Translations under genes and position numbers: made by a program
Shown: one piece after another, positions 28,944 through 37,471 of the stretch
Layout: every line of letters starts with the position of its first letter
Position numbering within the stretch: the first letter of the stretch is position 1
NCBI RefSeq assembly: GCF_000299915.1
Contig: NZ_AMRI01000002.1
Location: forward strand, 62,001 to 126,000
DNA length: 64,000 nt
From: Gallaecimonas xiamenensis 3-C-1
GTDB taxonomy: Bacteria > Pseudomonadota > Gammaproteobacteria > Enterobacterales > Gallaecimonadaceae
Direction of reading: 5' to 3'
The notes under the pieces: generated by a model
The model's input: only the letters and a program-made list of their open reading frames with translations
Told to the model about the DNA's origin: nothing
Databases searched by the model: none

Positions 28944-29939
28944 ATGCGCTCGGTTTACGACCTTTTTAAAAAGACCCTTGGCTTGCTCAGTAAGTACCGC
29001 CTGCCACCGACTCCAGAGCATTACGCCCTCTGGTACGTTTACGTGTCTGAAGAAAACCCGGAACTGAATGCGGCGGTGGACCAGAGCCTGGGCAAGGACG
29101 ACCAACTGGGTCCCAGCTCGGCGGCCTTGCTATTCCAGGCGCACTTGGGAGATGCCCGCTGGCGGGACACCCAGGCCTTGACCGCCAGTCTGGACGCCCT
29201 TGGCCAGGAGTTATCTTCCACCCTCCACGATACCCGCCAGGATACGGCCCAGTTTCAATCAGCCCTACGGGACAGGTTTGGCCGCCTGGGGGGTATCGAA
29301 GAGGGGAGTGTCAGCTTGGATCTGCTGCTGGACGAGGTGCGCAACCTGGTCAAAGACGCCAAGCTGATGGAAGGCAGTGCCGAGCACCTGCAAAACCGCC
29401 TGCAAAGTGCCGAGGATGAAGTCAACCGGCTGCGAGAAGCCTTGGCCAAGAGCAGGGAAGAGGCCCTGGTAGACGTGTTGACCGGGCTGCGCAACCGCCG
29501 CGCCTTCGATATGGAACTGGAAGCCATGGACGGGTCCGTCTCCCTTATCCTGCTGGACTTGGACCATTTCAAAACCGTCAATGATACCTATGGCCACCTC
29601 TTGGGGGACCAGGTGCTCAAAGCCGCAGCCAGGCAGCTGTCGGGCTTTGTCAGGGACGGTGCCCTGGCGTTTCGCTTTGGTGGCGAAGAGTTTGCCGTGC
29701 TGATGAAAGAGCCGTTGGCGGTGGCCAGGCGCAAGGCCGAGACCTTGCGGATCCTAGTGTCCAAGGTCAGCGTAACCGACCGGCGTACCGGCCAGAAAGT
29801 GGGCAACATCACGGCGTCCATCGGGGTGGCGGAAGGCGCGGCCGGCAAACAGGGATTGCAGCTGGTGGGTATGGCCGACAAGCAGCTTTACGAAGCCAAG
29901 CGCTTGGGCCGTAACAGGGTCATGCCCATGTCGTTATGA
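28944..29939 (+). CDS. GGDEF-domain diguanylate cyclase
   Basis: This 331-residue cytoplasmic protein has an N-terminal helical region (about 1-165) with coiled-coil stretches (AEHLQNRLQSAEDEVNRLRE), then a GGDEF domain (DVLTGLRNRRAFDME at about 174-188, and FRFGGEEFAVL with the active site GGEEF at about 247-251). There is no RxxD inhibition site in the usual place, so feedback by c-di-GMP through it is unlikely. It makes the second messenger c-di-GMP, which favours biofilm formation. No transmembrane segment or sensor domain can be recognised. It stands alone and ends in a terminator. Confidence 0.93.
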   Translation: MRSVYDLFKKTLGLLSKYRLPPTPEHYALWYVYVSEENPELNAAVDQSLGKDDQLGPSSAALLFQAHLGDARWRDTQALTASLDALGQELSSTLHDTRQDTAQFQSALRDRFGRLGGIEEGSVSLDLLLDEVRNLVKDAKLMEGSAEHLQNRLQSAEDEVNRLREALAKSREEALVDVLTGLRNRRAFDMELEAMDGSVSLILLDLDHFKTVNDTYGHLLGDQVLKAAARQLSGFVRDGALAFRFGGEEFAVLMKEPLAVARRKAETLRILVSKVSVTDRRTGQKVGNITASIGVAEGAAGKQGLQLVGMADKQLYEAKRLGRNRVMPMSL

Positions 29940-29969
29940 AAAAGAGCGGGTTAGTCCCGCTCTTTTTTT
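29940..29969. terminator. Bidirectional intrinsic terminator
   Basis: AGAGCGGG (29943-29950) and CCCGCTCT (29956-29963) form the stem, with A's before and T's after. The loop contains the stop codon of the small gene on the other strand. Confidence 0.85.
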
Positions 29970-30061
29970 ATCGGTACGCAGCTGCGCTTGTAGACGGGAT
30001 GTAGCCCCCACTTAAGGGCCCAGGCGTCGTAACGGGCCAGCAGGGCCTTAAGCCAGGTCAA
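29951..30061 (-). CDS. Small basic protein resembling DUF5363, overlapping the LacI gene end
   Basis: A 36-residue reading frame follows the LacI regulator gene in another frame and overlaps its last 14 bases. The TTG start at 30061 gives LTWLKALLARYDAWALKWGL, then HPVYKRSCVPIKKERD. The pattern WLK-x2-L-x-RYDAW...KR-x-CVP looks like the small DUF5363 proteins of Vibrio and relatives (recalled by eye, not searched). No ATG is available in frame. The stop TAA sits inside the terminator loop of the neighbouring gene. Translation coupling to the regulator gene is likely. Function unknown. Confidence 0.55.
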   Translation of the reverse strand: MTWLKALLARYDAWALKWGLHPVYKRSCVPIKKERD

Positions 30062-31052
30062 GCACCGAACTCCGCTCGATAAGCTCGGGATGCAGGGTCA
30101 GCACCTTGTTGCTTTCCTCTTCTTTGTTCACCTTGGCCAGCAGTATCTTGGCGGCTTTTTGGCCGAGCCGGTATTTGGGCTGGTGGATGGTGGTCAGGGG
30201 CGGACTGAAGAAGTTGGCCATGGGCACATCGTCGTAGCCGATCACCGACAGGTCCTGGGGGACCCGCAGGCCGGCCATATGGGCGGCGCTGATGGCGCCA
30301 AGGGCCATGGGGTCGGAGAACACGAATAGCGCCGTGGGTCTGTCTTTTTGAGCCAGCAGCCTTTCCATGGCGGCATAACCCCCCTCAGGTTCGAAATCCC
30401 CTTCCAGTATCCAAGCCGGGTTGACCTCCAGGCCTGCTTCCCCCATGGCCCGCCGGTAACCGGCCAGGCGCTCGACAGTCAGGGACTTGCTGGCCGGGCC
30501 AGTTATGCAACCGATTGCCTTGTGACCCTTATCAATCAAATGCTTGGCAGCCAGGTAGCCCCCTTGTTCGGCGTTGTCCTGGATGCGGTAGATGTCCCCC
30601 TGGGTGTCGCCCCATTCCATCAATACCTGGGGCAGTTCCGGGTGGGTGCCCAGCAGGCCGTAAAGTTCGGTGGCGTCTTCGGACAGCATCACCAATATGC
30701 CGTCGACCCGCTTTTCAATGAGCATGCGCAGGCTGGCCTGCTGGCGGTCCGGGTCGCCACCCGAGTTGCAGAGGATCAGGGTATAACCCCGCTCGGCACA
30801 GGTTTCCTCCACCCCCCTGATCACTTCGGCAAAGTAGGGGTTGGTGGAGGTGGTGACCAGCATACCCAGGGTGCGGGTGCGGTTGACCTTGAGGCTGCGC
30901 GCTACCGCCGACGGTGCATAGTTGAGTTCCTTGATGGCCTGGAACACCCTTTCCTTGGTGGTCTCAGCCACGAAGCGGGTGTTGTTGAGCACATGGGAAA
31001 CGGTGGAAATGCTGACGCCGGCTTTGTTGGCGACATCTTTAATGGTGGCCAT
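30048..31052 (-). CDS. LacI-family transcriptional regulator, RbsR/PurR-like
   Basis: This 334-residue protein has an N-terminal helix-turn-helix (MATIKDVANKAGVSISTVSHVLN) with the hinge helix ELNYAPSAVARSLKVNRTRT, and a periplasmic-binding-protein-like ligand domain (LGMLVTTSTNPYFAEVIRGV, KRVDGILVML, IGYDDVPMANFFSPPLTTIHQPK). Sequence feel is closest to E. coli RbsR, the ribose repressor, but no rbs operon is near, so the effector is open. It is divergent from glpE with a palindrome at 31084 in between, which could be its own operator. Confidence 0.9.
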   Translation of the reverse strand: MATIKDVANKAGVSISTVSHVLNNTRFVAETTKERVFQAIKELNYAPSAVARSLKVNRTRTLGMLVTTSTNPYFAEVIRGVEETCAERGYTLILCNSGGDPDRQQASLRMLIEKRVDGILVMLSEDATELYGLLGTHPELPQVLMEWGDTQGDIYRIQDNAEQGGYLAAKHLIDKGHKAIGCITGPASKSLTVERLAGYRRAMGEAGLEVNPAWILEGDFEPEGGYAAMERLLAQKDRPTALFVFSDPMALGAISAAHMAGLRVPQDLSVIGYDDVPMANFFSPPLTTIHQPKYRLGQKAAKILLAKVNKEEESNKVLTLHPELIERSSVLDLA

Positions 31053-31083
31053 GAAGTTATCCTGCAGGGTCTCTGCCTAAAGC

Positions 31084-31104
31084 TTAACCAAAACCTTTGG
31101 TCAA
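31084..31104. promoter_or_regulatory. Candidate operator palindrome upstream of the LacI gene
   Basis: TTAACCAAA (31084-31092), spacer ACC, then TTTGGTCAA (31096-31104): 8 of 9 positions pair. It lies 32 bp upstream of the LacI-family start codon and 59 bp before glpE, where an autoregulatory operator would be expected. LacI operators vary, so this remains a candidate. Confidence 0.4.
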
Positions 31105-31162
31105 GTTAACGTCTGATGCCAATAAGGGGTATGCTATGGCAGCGATCTTAGAGAGGTATTGT

Positions 31163-31501
31163 ATGGAGCAGTTTGCCCATATATCAATTGATGAAGCGTT
31201 CCAGAAGCTCAATGACGGCCAGGCCAGACTGGTGGATATCCGCGACGAAAACAGTTTCGCGGGGGGCCATGTCGAAGGGGCCTACCACCTGACCAACGGC
31301 ACCCTGACCCGTTTTATGGGTGAGGCCGATTTTGACACCCCTGTCATCGTCTGCTGCTACCACGGCGTATCCAGCCAGGGGGCAGCCCAATACCTGCTGC
31401 AACAGGGGTTTGAGGAAGTATACAGCCTCGACGGTGGTTTTGAAGCCTGGCGAAAGGTTTATCCCTATGTCCGCGACCAAGATACTGGGTCAATTTCCTG
31501 A
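31163..31501 (+). CDS. glpE: Thiosulfate sulfurtransferase GlpE
   Basis: This 112-residue single-domain rhodanese carries the active-site loop CCYHGVSS with Cys65 at the same number as in E. coli GlpE, preceded by [18 protein letters not shown]. It moves sulfur from thiosulfate to thiophilic acceptors such as cyanide or thioredoxin. The ATG at 31163 follows GAGAGG. Its end overlaps glpG by 35 bp, so translation is coupled. The usual glpD and glpR neighbours of the E. coli glp cluster are absent. Confidence 0.95.
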   Translation: MEQFAHISIDEAFQKLNDGQARLVDIRDENSFAGGHVEGAYHLTNGTLTRFMGEADFDTPVIVCCYHGVSSQGAAQYLLQQGFEEVYSLDGGFEAWRKVYPYVRDQDTGSIS

Positions 31502-32291
31502 GCCCAGGCTGGCCCAGGGCTTTGTGGATTTCCTGCGGGCCAAAGGGGTGGCGGCCAGGCTGCTGCCCCAGGGGCCTGATGTGGCGGTGGAAGTGGCCCT
31601 GCCGGCCCCCGATTGGGTGGAGGCGGCCTGGCAACATTTCCTGACTCATCCCCTGGATGAACGTTACCAGGAAGCCAGTTGGCAGTCCGGCGGTGACAGC
31701 CCCTCCCCATTCCAGTATGCCAAGGGGTCTCGGCTGCGGCTGGTGGCCGGCCCCCTGACCCTGGGGCTTTTGGCGGTCACTATCCTGGTCTACCTGTCCT
31801 GGATGATGGGTTATGCCGGGCTCTACAACGCCTTGGCCTTTCCCCGCAGCCTGACAGACCTTTCCCTGGGGGACAGCTACCGCCTGGTCACTCCGATATT
31901 GCTGCATTTCTCTTTGCTGCACATCGGTTTCAACCTGCTGTGGTGGTGGGATCTGGGGGGCAAGCTGGAAAAACGGGAAGGGTCATTGCACCTGCTGCTG
32001 GTGACCTTGGTGACCGGCTTTGCCGGTAACCTGGCCCAGTTCCTGGCTACGGGCCCGGCCTTTGGCGGCCTGTCCGGGGTGGTCTATGGCCTGTTCGGAT
32101 ACTTCTGGATCTCCGGCCTGCTTTATCCCAGACGCGGCCTGGCCCTGCCCAACAGCCTGGTGCTGTTCATGCTGGCCTGGTTGGTGCTTGGGTTTGTTGG
32201 CATAGGGCTACCTATTGCCAACCAGGCCCACCTGTGGGGCCTGGTGGCAGGTTGCGCCTTGGCGGCGCTGCCCTTCAAGCGGGCTCAGTAA
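31467..32291 (+). CDS. glpG: Rhomboid intramembrane serine protease GlpG
   Basis: This 274-residue protein has a cytoplasmic N-terminal domain (1-88) followed by six membrane segments. Catalytic residues are clear: Ser203 in GGLSGVVYG, His255 in ANQAHLWGL, and the oxyanion residues of HIGFN (His152, Asn156). The WR-type loop region lies at 111-145. GlpG cleaves membrane-protein substrates inside the inner membrane. The start ATG at 31467 lies inside glpE. Its last 7 bp overlap the convergent FliL-like gene. Confidence 0.95.
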   Translation: MSATKILGQFPEPRLAQGFVDFLRAKGVAARLLPQGPDVAVEVALPAPDWVEAAWQHFLTHPLDERYQEASWQSGGDSPSPFQYAKGSRLRLVAGPLTLGLLAVTILVYLSWMMGYAGLYNALAFPRSLTDLSLGDSYRLVTPILLHFSLLHIGFNLLWWWDLGGKLEKREGSLHLLLVTLVTGFAGNLAQFLATGPAFGGLSGVVYGLFGYFWISGLLYPRRGLALPNSLVLFMLAWLVLGFVGIGLPIANQAHLWGLVAGCALAALPFKRAQ

Positions 32292-32689
32292 TAGAGATAC
32301 TTGGTAAACAGCAGGTCGGCAACGACCGGTTCGCCGGTCTCGGCCTGCATCAGATCTTGGGCGGTTTTGAGGCAGGCTTTGCGGATCTGCTCCCGCCCCT
32401 GCAATGACTTGATGTCGTCACTGTTCTGGTTGCCAAGGATCTCAATCAGCGCGTCGCGCAGCAGTGGCGCGTGGTGTTCCACCTTGGCCAGCTTGCTCTT
32501 GTCCTTGACCATCAATTGCACCGACAGCTTCACATAACCCAGGCGGTTCCCCTGGCCTACGTAGTTAGTGATGATGTCCGGTTCCAGCTCGTAATAGCCG
32601 TAGTCTGCAGCGGGGGCCGGGTTGTCGGCCAAGGCTGCGATGGGTGCCAGCGTGCTCAGCATCAGCAGCAAGGGCAACAGATAACGCAT
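32285..32689 (-). CDS. FliL-like periplasmic protein
   Basis: This 134-residue protein has a signal peptide (1-21, ALA-D) and a domain with YYELEPDIITNYVGQGNRLG and VKLSVQLMVKDKSKL, then LLRDALIEILGNQNSDDIKS and GREQIRKACLKTAQDLM. This is the FliL fold (flagellar basal-body stator partner), but as a soluble periplasmic form without a membrane helix. Such FliL-like genes occur after glpG in Shewanella-type bacteria. No flagellar genes are close. Function unknown; interaction with membrane complexes is possible. Confidence 0.85.
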   Translation of the reverse strand: MRYLLPLLLMLSTLAPIAALADNPAPAADYGYYELEPDIITNYVGQGNRLGYVKLSVQLMVKDKSKLAKVEHHAPLLRDALIEILGNQNSDDIKSLQGREQIRKACLKTAQDLMQAETGEPVVADLLFTKYLYY

Positions 32690-32794
32690 TGGGTTCTCCC
32701 TGAGTCGGTCGCGCCACTACTTTGCCAGTAAAGCACTTGGCTCGCCAGTTGCCGGTGATATCATGGGGCACTTTTGAAAAGAGCATTGTCCTGC

Positions 32795-33301
32795 ATGTGG
32801 TCTGATTGGCAGTGGATGTCGACGGCGCAGGTACCGGCGCTGACCGCCTTGGAGCGTGATTGGTTGCTGGGCCAGGGGTCCATGACGGCCCGCCTGAAAA
32901 GCCGAAGTACGCAGTTCCGGGTCCAATTGCTGGGTGTTGACGACCTCAGCCTCTCGCCTCACCAGGCCCAGTGGCTGGGCCTGCCGACCGACGTCACTGA
33001 GCGCACCGTGTTGCTGCTGGCCGACGAGGCACCCTGCATTTTTGCCAAAAGCTTATGGGCCGGCCCCGGCCATCCTTTTAGCGGCTTGGGGGAGCAGCCC
33101 CTGGGGGAGAAACTGTTCGACGGTGACCAGTGGCGCCGTGGCGGCATTCAAATTGCCAAGGTCAGGGCCGCAGAGTTGGGCCTGGATTTTCCGGATACAT
33201 CACTTTGGGCGCGCTGTTCGGCTTTCAAAGCCGAAGGCAAGCCGCCGGTCTGGGTGATGGAGGCGTTTTTGCCCCCCATCTACCGGCTAGATACCCTTTG
33301 A
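32795..33301 (+). CDS. ubiC: Chorismate lyase
   Basis: This 168-residue enzyme splits chorismate into 4-hydroxybenzoate and pyruvate, the first committed step of ubiquinone synthesis. It shows [20 protein letters not shown] with RLK (about 18-37), [20 protein letters not shown] and [15 protein letters not shown] (about 106-120), as in E. coli UbiC (165 residues). I took the ATG at 32795; the TTG at 32774 would add seven residues. It is upstream of ubiA with a 7-nt gap, the enteric ubiC-ubiA operon. Confidence 0.93.
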   Translation: MWSDWQWMSTAQVPALTALERDWLLGQGSMTARLKSRSTQFRVQLLGVDDLSLSPHQAQWLGLPTDVTERTVLLLADEAPCIFAKSLWAGPGHPFSGLGEQPLGEKLFDGDQWRRGGIQIAKVRAAELGLDFPDTSLWARCSAFKAEGKPPVWVMEAFLPPIYRLDTL

Positions 33302-33308
33302 GAACACC

Positions 33309-34166
33309 ATGACCGAAACCTTGCACAATTACCTGCGCCTGATGCGCGCCGACAAGCCCATCGGCTCCCTGCTGTTGTTTTGGCCCACCCTCTGGGCCCT
33401 GCTGATCGCCGGTGAAGGCTACCTGGACCCCTGGATCACCACGGTGTTCTTCGCCGGTGTCTTCCTGATGCGCTCGGCCGGTTGCGTGATCAACGATTTT
33501 GCCGACCGCAAGGTCGACGGTGATGTCAAACGCACTGCCCAAAGGCCCCTGGCTACGGGGGCGGTCAGCAGCCGTGAAGCCCTGGTGCTATTCACTGTGC
33601 TCTGTCTGCTGTCCTTCGCCCTGGTGCTGACCCTTAACAGCTACACCATCAAGCTGTCCTTCGTGGCTCTGGGCTTGGCAGTGCTCTACCCCTTTATGAA
33701 GCGCTATACCCATTTGCCGCAACTGGTGCTTGGTATGGCTTTTGGCTGGGGCATTCCCATGGCCGCCGCCGCCCAGGCCAACAGAGTAGACGACGCCATC
33801 TGGTGGCTCTTTGCCGCCAACATCTGCTGGACTATCGCCTACGACACCTTCTATGCCATGGTGGACAGGGACGACGACCTGCGTATCGGCGTCAAGTCCA
33901 CCGCCATTCTCTTTGGCCGTTTCGACAAGCTGATCACCGGTCTGCTGCAACTGTGCACCCTGCTGTTGCTGCTCAAGGTGGGTGAAGTGGCAGCTCTTGG
34001 CCTGCCTTATTACCTGGGTGTCTTGGCCATGGCCGGCCTCTTTGTGCACCAGCAGTGGCAAATCCGCAATCGTGAACGCATGGCCTGCTTCAAGGCCTTC
34101 TTGGACAACAACTATGCCGGCATGGTGGTCGCCGTCGGCCTTTTTGCCGACTACCTGATGCATTGA
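33309..34166 (+). CDS. ubiA: 4-hydroxybenzoate octaprenyltransferase
   Basis: This 285-residue inner-membrane enzyme joins the octaprenyl chain to 4-hydroxybenzoate. It has about eight or nine membrane helices and the two Asp-rich Mg-diphosphate motifs, [20 protein letters not shown] (about 62-81) and [20 protein letters not shown] (about 179-198). [15 protein letters not shown] near the start is characteristic. It follows ubiC directly and is followed by a hairpin terminator. Confidence 0.97.
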   Translation: MTETLHNYLRLMRADKPIGSLLLFWPTLWALLIAGEGYLDPWITTVFFAGVFLMRSAGCVINDFADRKVDGDVKRTAQRPLATGAVSSREALVLFTVLCLLSFALVLTLNSYTIKLSFVALGLAVLYPFMKRYTHLPQLVLGMAFGWGIPMAAAAQANRVDDAIWWLFAANICWTIAYDTFYAMVDRDDDLRIGVKSTAILFGRFDKLITGLLQLCTLLLLLKVGEVAALGLPYYLGVLAMAGLFVHQQWQIRNRERMACFKAFLDNNYAGMVVAVGLFADYLMH

Positions 34167-34208
34167 GCCGCTGGCGCTTGTCGTCACGATAAAGAAGTTG
34201 AATTGTCA

Positions 34209-34248
34209 CCAGGCCCCGGGCGCTCTAGCGTGCGGGGCCTGTCGTTTT
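34209..34248 (+). terminator. Probable terminator after ubiA
   Basis: AGGCCCCG (34211-34218) and CGGGGCCT (34233-34240) form a perfect 8-bp stem with a smaller inner hairpin, then GTCGTTTT. The T run is short, so termination may be partial. Confidence 0.6.
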
Positions 34249-34260
34249 GGGAAGGGTGTT

Positions 34261-34863
34261 ATGGGTGACAAGCTGGCGGCCATAGTCCAGGGGTTGGTGG
34301 ACAATGGCTATGTGGTACTGCCCAACTGGCTCGACGACGAGCTGCGCAGCGCCCTGCGTGCAGAATTGCTGGTGCGCCAGGACGAGCTAAGCCGGGCCGG
34401 CATAGGCCGGGATCTGGAACACCAGCAGCGCCTGGATGTGCGCAACGACCAGACCCTCTGGTTGGACGGCCTTTCCCTGCAACAACAGCAGTACCTGGCG
34501 CAGATGGACGAGCTGCGTCAAACCCTCAACCGCAGCCTGTTCCTGGGCCTCAACGATTTCGAGTGCCACTTCGCCCACTACGGCCCTGGCCACTACTACC
34601 AAAAGCACCTGGACGCTTTCCGTGGCCGTTCCAACCGGGTGGTGTCCACCGTGGTCTACCTCAACGCCTGGTGGCCACAGGATGCGGGCGGCGAGCTGGC
34701 CATCTATGACGACAAGGACCAGTTGCTGGACAAGGTCAGCCCCCAGCCGGGTACCCTGGTATGTTTCCTGTCGGAAGAGTTTCCCCACGAAGTGCTGCCG
34801 GCCGGGGACGACCGCTATTCCATTGCCGGCTGGTTCCGCCGCGACGGCGTCCAGTTGCTCTAA
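34261..34863 (+). CDS. 2OG-Fe(II) oxygenase (SM-20/prolyl hydroxylase type)
   Basis: This 200-residue protein shows the iron and 2-oxoglutarate ligands of the family: His116 and Asp118 in YYQKHLDAF, His176 in FPHEVLP, and Arg185 in DRYSIAGWFRR. The fold matches bacterial proteins related to egg-laying-defective nine/SM-20 prolyl hydroxylases, which modify protein prolines; the substrate here is unknown. The ATG at 34261 follows GAAGGG. It lies between ubiA and plsB, where E. coli has no such gene, and ends at a strong terminator. Confidence 0.88.
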   Translation: MGDKLAAIVQGLVDNGYVVLPNWLDDELRSALRAELLVRQDELSRAGIGRDLEHQQRLDVRNDQTLWLDGLSLQQQQYLAQMDELRQTLNRSLFLGLNDFECHFAHYGPGHYYQKHLDAFRGRSNRVVSTVVYLNAWWPQDAGGELAIYDDKDQLLDKVSPQPGTLVCFLSEEFPHEVLPAGDDRYSIAGWFRRDGVQLL

Positions 34864-34864
34864 T

Positions 34865-34890
34865 AAAAAAGGCCCCGAGGGGCCTTTTTT
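34865..34890. terminator. Bidirectional intrinsic terminator
   Basis: AAAAAAGGCCCC (34865-34876, loop near GAG) and GGGGCCTTTTTT (34879-34890) form the hairpin, with tracts on both sides. It serves the oxygenase gene and the convergent plsB gene. Confidence 0.9.
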
Positions 34891-34901
34891 ATGGGGCTGG
34901 C

Positions 34902-37361
34902 CTAACTACAGAGGCCATCCTTGCAAAGCACGTTGCGGATGGTGTCCGCCACCTCGTTGGACAGCAGCGTCAACACCAGCTCGTCCAGGGCCAGGGCCTT
35001 GTCGGTGGGCAGCAGCTCGCTCTGTTCACCCAGTTCCACCAATTGGGCGTCCCGCAGAGTGGAAGTGAGGGAAGCGATGAGCTTCTTGTCGAAGAACTCC
35101 GGCGCCTGGATGCCAAAGAGTGCCGACAGCCTTTCTGCTACCGCCTGGGCACGGTTTTCCAGTTCGGCCCGGCCCAGGGGCTCGGGGCTTCGCAGCAAGG
35201 TCAGCACTATGGCGTAGCGCTGCAAGGACTCCTCGGCGACACCGGCCAACAGGCTTAGCTTGCGATAGCCTGGGCGCTGCACGCCGCAGGCCTGCCAGCG
35301 CCCGTTCTCTTCGGTGACCAAGCCCTGGTGGGCCAGGCTGGTCAGCACCGCCTGGACGTGGTCTGCCAGGCTTGCCTCGCTAAGACCCATGAACAGTTCG
35401 GCCTTGAGCAGCGGGTACAGGGCCTGGACCTGCTCGGCCAGCTGGCTCTGGCTGCGGGGCGCGGCCAGCAGCATTCGCGCTACCAGGGACGGCAGCATGT
35501 ACAGGTGCAGAATGTTGTTGCGGTAGTAGGTCATGGCGATGGCCTGGGTTTCGTCCAGGCTCACCAGATCCCCCAGGCCGTCCTGGCTGACCAGGAACTT
35601 GTCGCTGTTGAGGGTCTGGGCCAACAGCGCTTTGCCGTTTTGCTCCGGTACCGTCATCTGGGCGGAGTAGGGCGCCTCCTTGGCCAGGATCAGCAGCAGG
35701 TCCAACTGGCTTTCCAGCACTTCCCGTGACAGGGCTCGGCGCTCGGCGCACAACAGTGACAGGGCGGTGAGGGTTACGCCGTTTAGGGCAGCGGCATCGT
35801 TGATGCGGGTCAGCACCTCGTCCCCCAGACGGTTGACCAGGGGGGTCAGCCAGCTGGGCTTGGCGTCGGGGTTGTCGGTGGACTGGCGCCAGTTGGGCAC
35901 GGTTTCCGACAGGTACTGGCCCAGGGGAATGGGTTGGCCGAAGTTGACATAGCCCTGGCCGAAATCCTGGCGCAAGGCCTGGATGGAGGACTTGAAGGCC
36001 TGCCAGCCGGACTCCTTCTCCTTGGAATTGCCGCGCAGCTCCTTGAGGTAGGACCCCACTTCCATCACGTGTTCATAGCCGATGTAGACCGGCACCAAGG
36101 TGATGGGACGTTCGCTGGAGCGCAGCAGGCTTTGCACCGTCATGGCCAGCATGCCGGTCTTGGGAGGCAGCAGGCGGCCGGTGCGGGAACGGCCCCCTTC
36201 GGTGAAGTATTTCACCGAATAGCCTTTTTGGAAGAGGCTGTAGAGGTATTCCCTAAACACGGTGGAATAGAGCTTGTTGCCCTTGAAGCTACGGCGGATA
36301 AAGAAAGCCCCGCCCCGGCGGAACATGGGCCCGGCCGGGAAGAAGTTGAGGTTGACGCCGGCAGCGATGTGGGGCGGCACCATGCCTTGCTGGTAGATCA
36401 CGTAGGACAGCAGCAGGTAGTCCATGTGGGAGCGGTGGCAGGGTACGTAGACGATCTCGTGGCCGTCATGGGCCAGTTGGCGCACCACTTCGGCGTTGGT
36501 GACCTGGATGCCGTTGTAGATACGGTTCCAGATCCAGGTCAGCAGCCGGTCGAGCATGCGCACGAAGCCCGGTGAGAACTTGGCGGCGATCTCGTCCAGG
36601 TACTGAGCGGCGCGCTTCTCGGCTTGGGCATAGGCTTCCTTGCGGGTCCTTGCCTCGTCTTCGATGGCGCTGCGCATGGGGTCGGTCTTGAGCAGGGCGG
36701 CCAGCATGCTTTCCCGGTCGGGCAGCCGTGGCCCTGTCATCACCAGGCGCTGACGGGAAAAATGCACCCGGGCCACCCGAGCCAGCTTGTGGGCCAGGCC
36801 GTCGTCGCTGGTGACCCTGTCGTCCAGCAGGTTACGCAGGGATACCGGGCGGGCAAAGCGGATAAAGTTGTCGCGGCCGTACAGGGCCACTACCACCATT
36901 TTGCGCAGCCAGGACGGGGAGTCGTAGTCCGACAGCATGGACCCCAGCAGGGACGGGTTCTCATGGCCCGGCTGGCGGCCCCAGAACAGGGATACCGGCA
37001 GCAGCTGGATATCCTGGTCCTTGTTGTCCCGCAGCACCGACAGCAGCCTGGTGATGTCGTCCCGGAAGTTACCGTGGCGACGGCGGCGGGTCAGCAAGGC
37101 CACGGGTTTGTCCAGGAACAGGCTGCGAGGCAGGCTCTGGCCGTTGAGGCGCAGAGGCTCTGTGGGGTCCGGTAGACCCAGGGCAAAGCAGGCCCGGCGC
37201 ACCGCCAGCACGTCAGAGGCTGAGGCGGTCTTGAAGGCATAGACTATGGGCTTGGCCGGGTCTATCCGCAGCTCCTTGAGGGGATCTTGCGGGACCAGCT
37301 TGCTTTTAACGGTCAGTGAAACAGGCCATTTAAGGGCCTTGAGCAGAAAACTCGGCAGCAC
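34902..37361 (-). CDS. plsB: Glycerol-3-phosphate 1-O-acyltransferase
   Basis: This 819-residue inner-membrane-associated enzyme makes lysophosphatidic acid, the first step of phospholipid synthesis. It contains the acyltransferase HX4D motif in PCHRSHMDYLLLSYV (about 306-320), NLNFFPAGPMFRRGGAFFIR (about 339-358), and FTEGGRSRTGRLLPPKTGML, closely matching E. coli PlsB (807). The start is a GTG at 37361, which aligns with the family N-terminus. In E. coli it follows ubiA; here the oxygenase intervenes and plsB is on the opposite strand. Confidence 0.96.
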   Translation of the reverse strand: MLPSFLLKALKWPVSLTVKSKLVPQDPLKELRIDPAKPIVYAFKTASASDVLAVRRACFALGLPDPTEPLRLNGQSLPRSLFLDKPVALLTRRRRHGNFRDDITRLLSVLRDNKDQDIQLLPVSLFWGRQPGHENPSLLGSMLSDYDSPSWLRKMVVVALYGRDNFIRFARPVSLRNLLDDRVTSDDGLAHKLARVARVHFSRQRLVMTGPRLPDRESMLAALLKTDPMRSAIEDEARTRKEAYAQAEKRAAQYLDEIAAKFSPGFVRMLDRLLTWIWNRIYNGIQVTNAEVVRQLAHDGHEIVYVPCHRSHMDYLLLSYVIYQQGMVPPHIAAGVNLNFFPAGPMFRRGGAFFIRRSFKGNKLYSTVFREYLYSLFQKGYSVKYFTEGGRSRTGRLLPPKTGMLAMTVQSLLRSSERPITLVPVYIGYEHVMEVGSYLKELRGNSKEKESGWQAFKSSIQALRQDFGQGYVNFGQPIPLGQYLSETVPNWRQSTDNPDAKPSWLTPLVNRLGDEVLTRINDAAALNGVTLTALSLLCAERRALSREVLESQLDLLLILAKEAPYSAQMTVPEQNGKALLAQTLNSDKFLVSQDGLGDLVSLDETQAIAMTYYRNNILHLYMLPSLVARMLLAAPRSQSQLAEQVQALYPLLKAELFMGLSEASLADHVQAVLTSLAHQGLVTEENGRWQACGVQRPGYRKLSLLAGVAEESLQRYAIVLTLLRSPEPLGRAELENRAQAVAERLSALFGIQAPEFFDKKLIASLTSTLRDAQLVELGEQSELLPTDKALALDELVLTLLSNEVADTIRNVLCKDGLCS

Positions 37362-37471
37362 AGATGTGATTCCCGGTGGAAGTTAGCCGGCCGGCTAGGT
37401 TAACAGAAGTCTTTGTCAAAGTCTTTTCCTGCGCGTTAACCTTAGCGCAACTGTCCCAGGTGGATCTTTAG

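Noticed and set aside
32774-32794. Longer UbiC start at TTG 32774
   Set aside because: It adds seven residues absent from the family and uses a rarer codon than the ATG at 32795.
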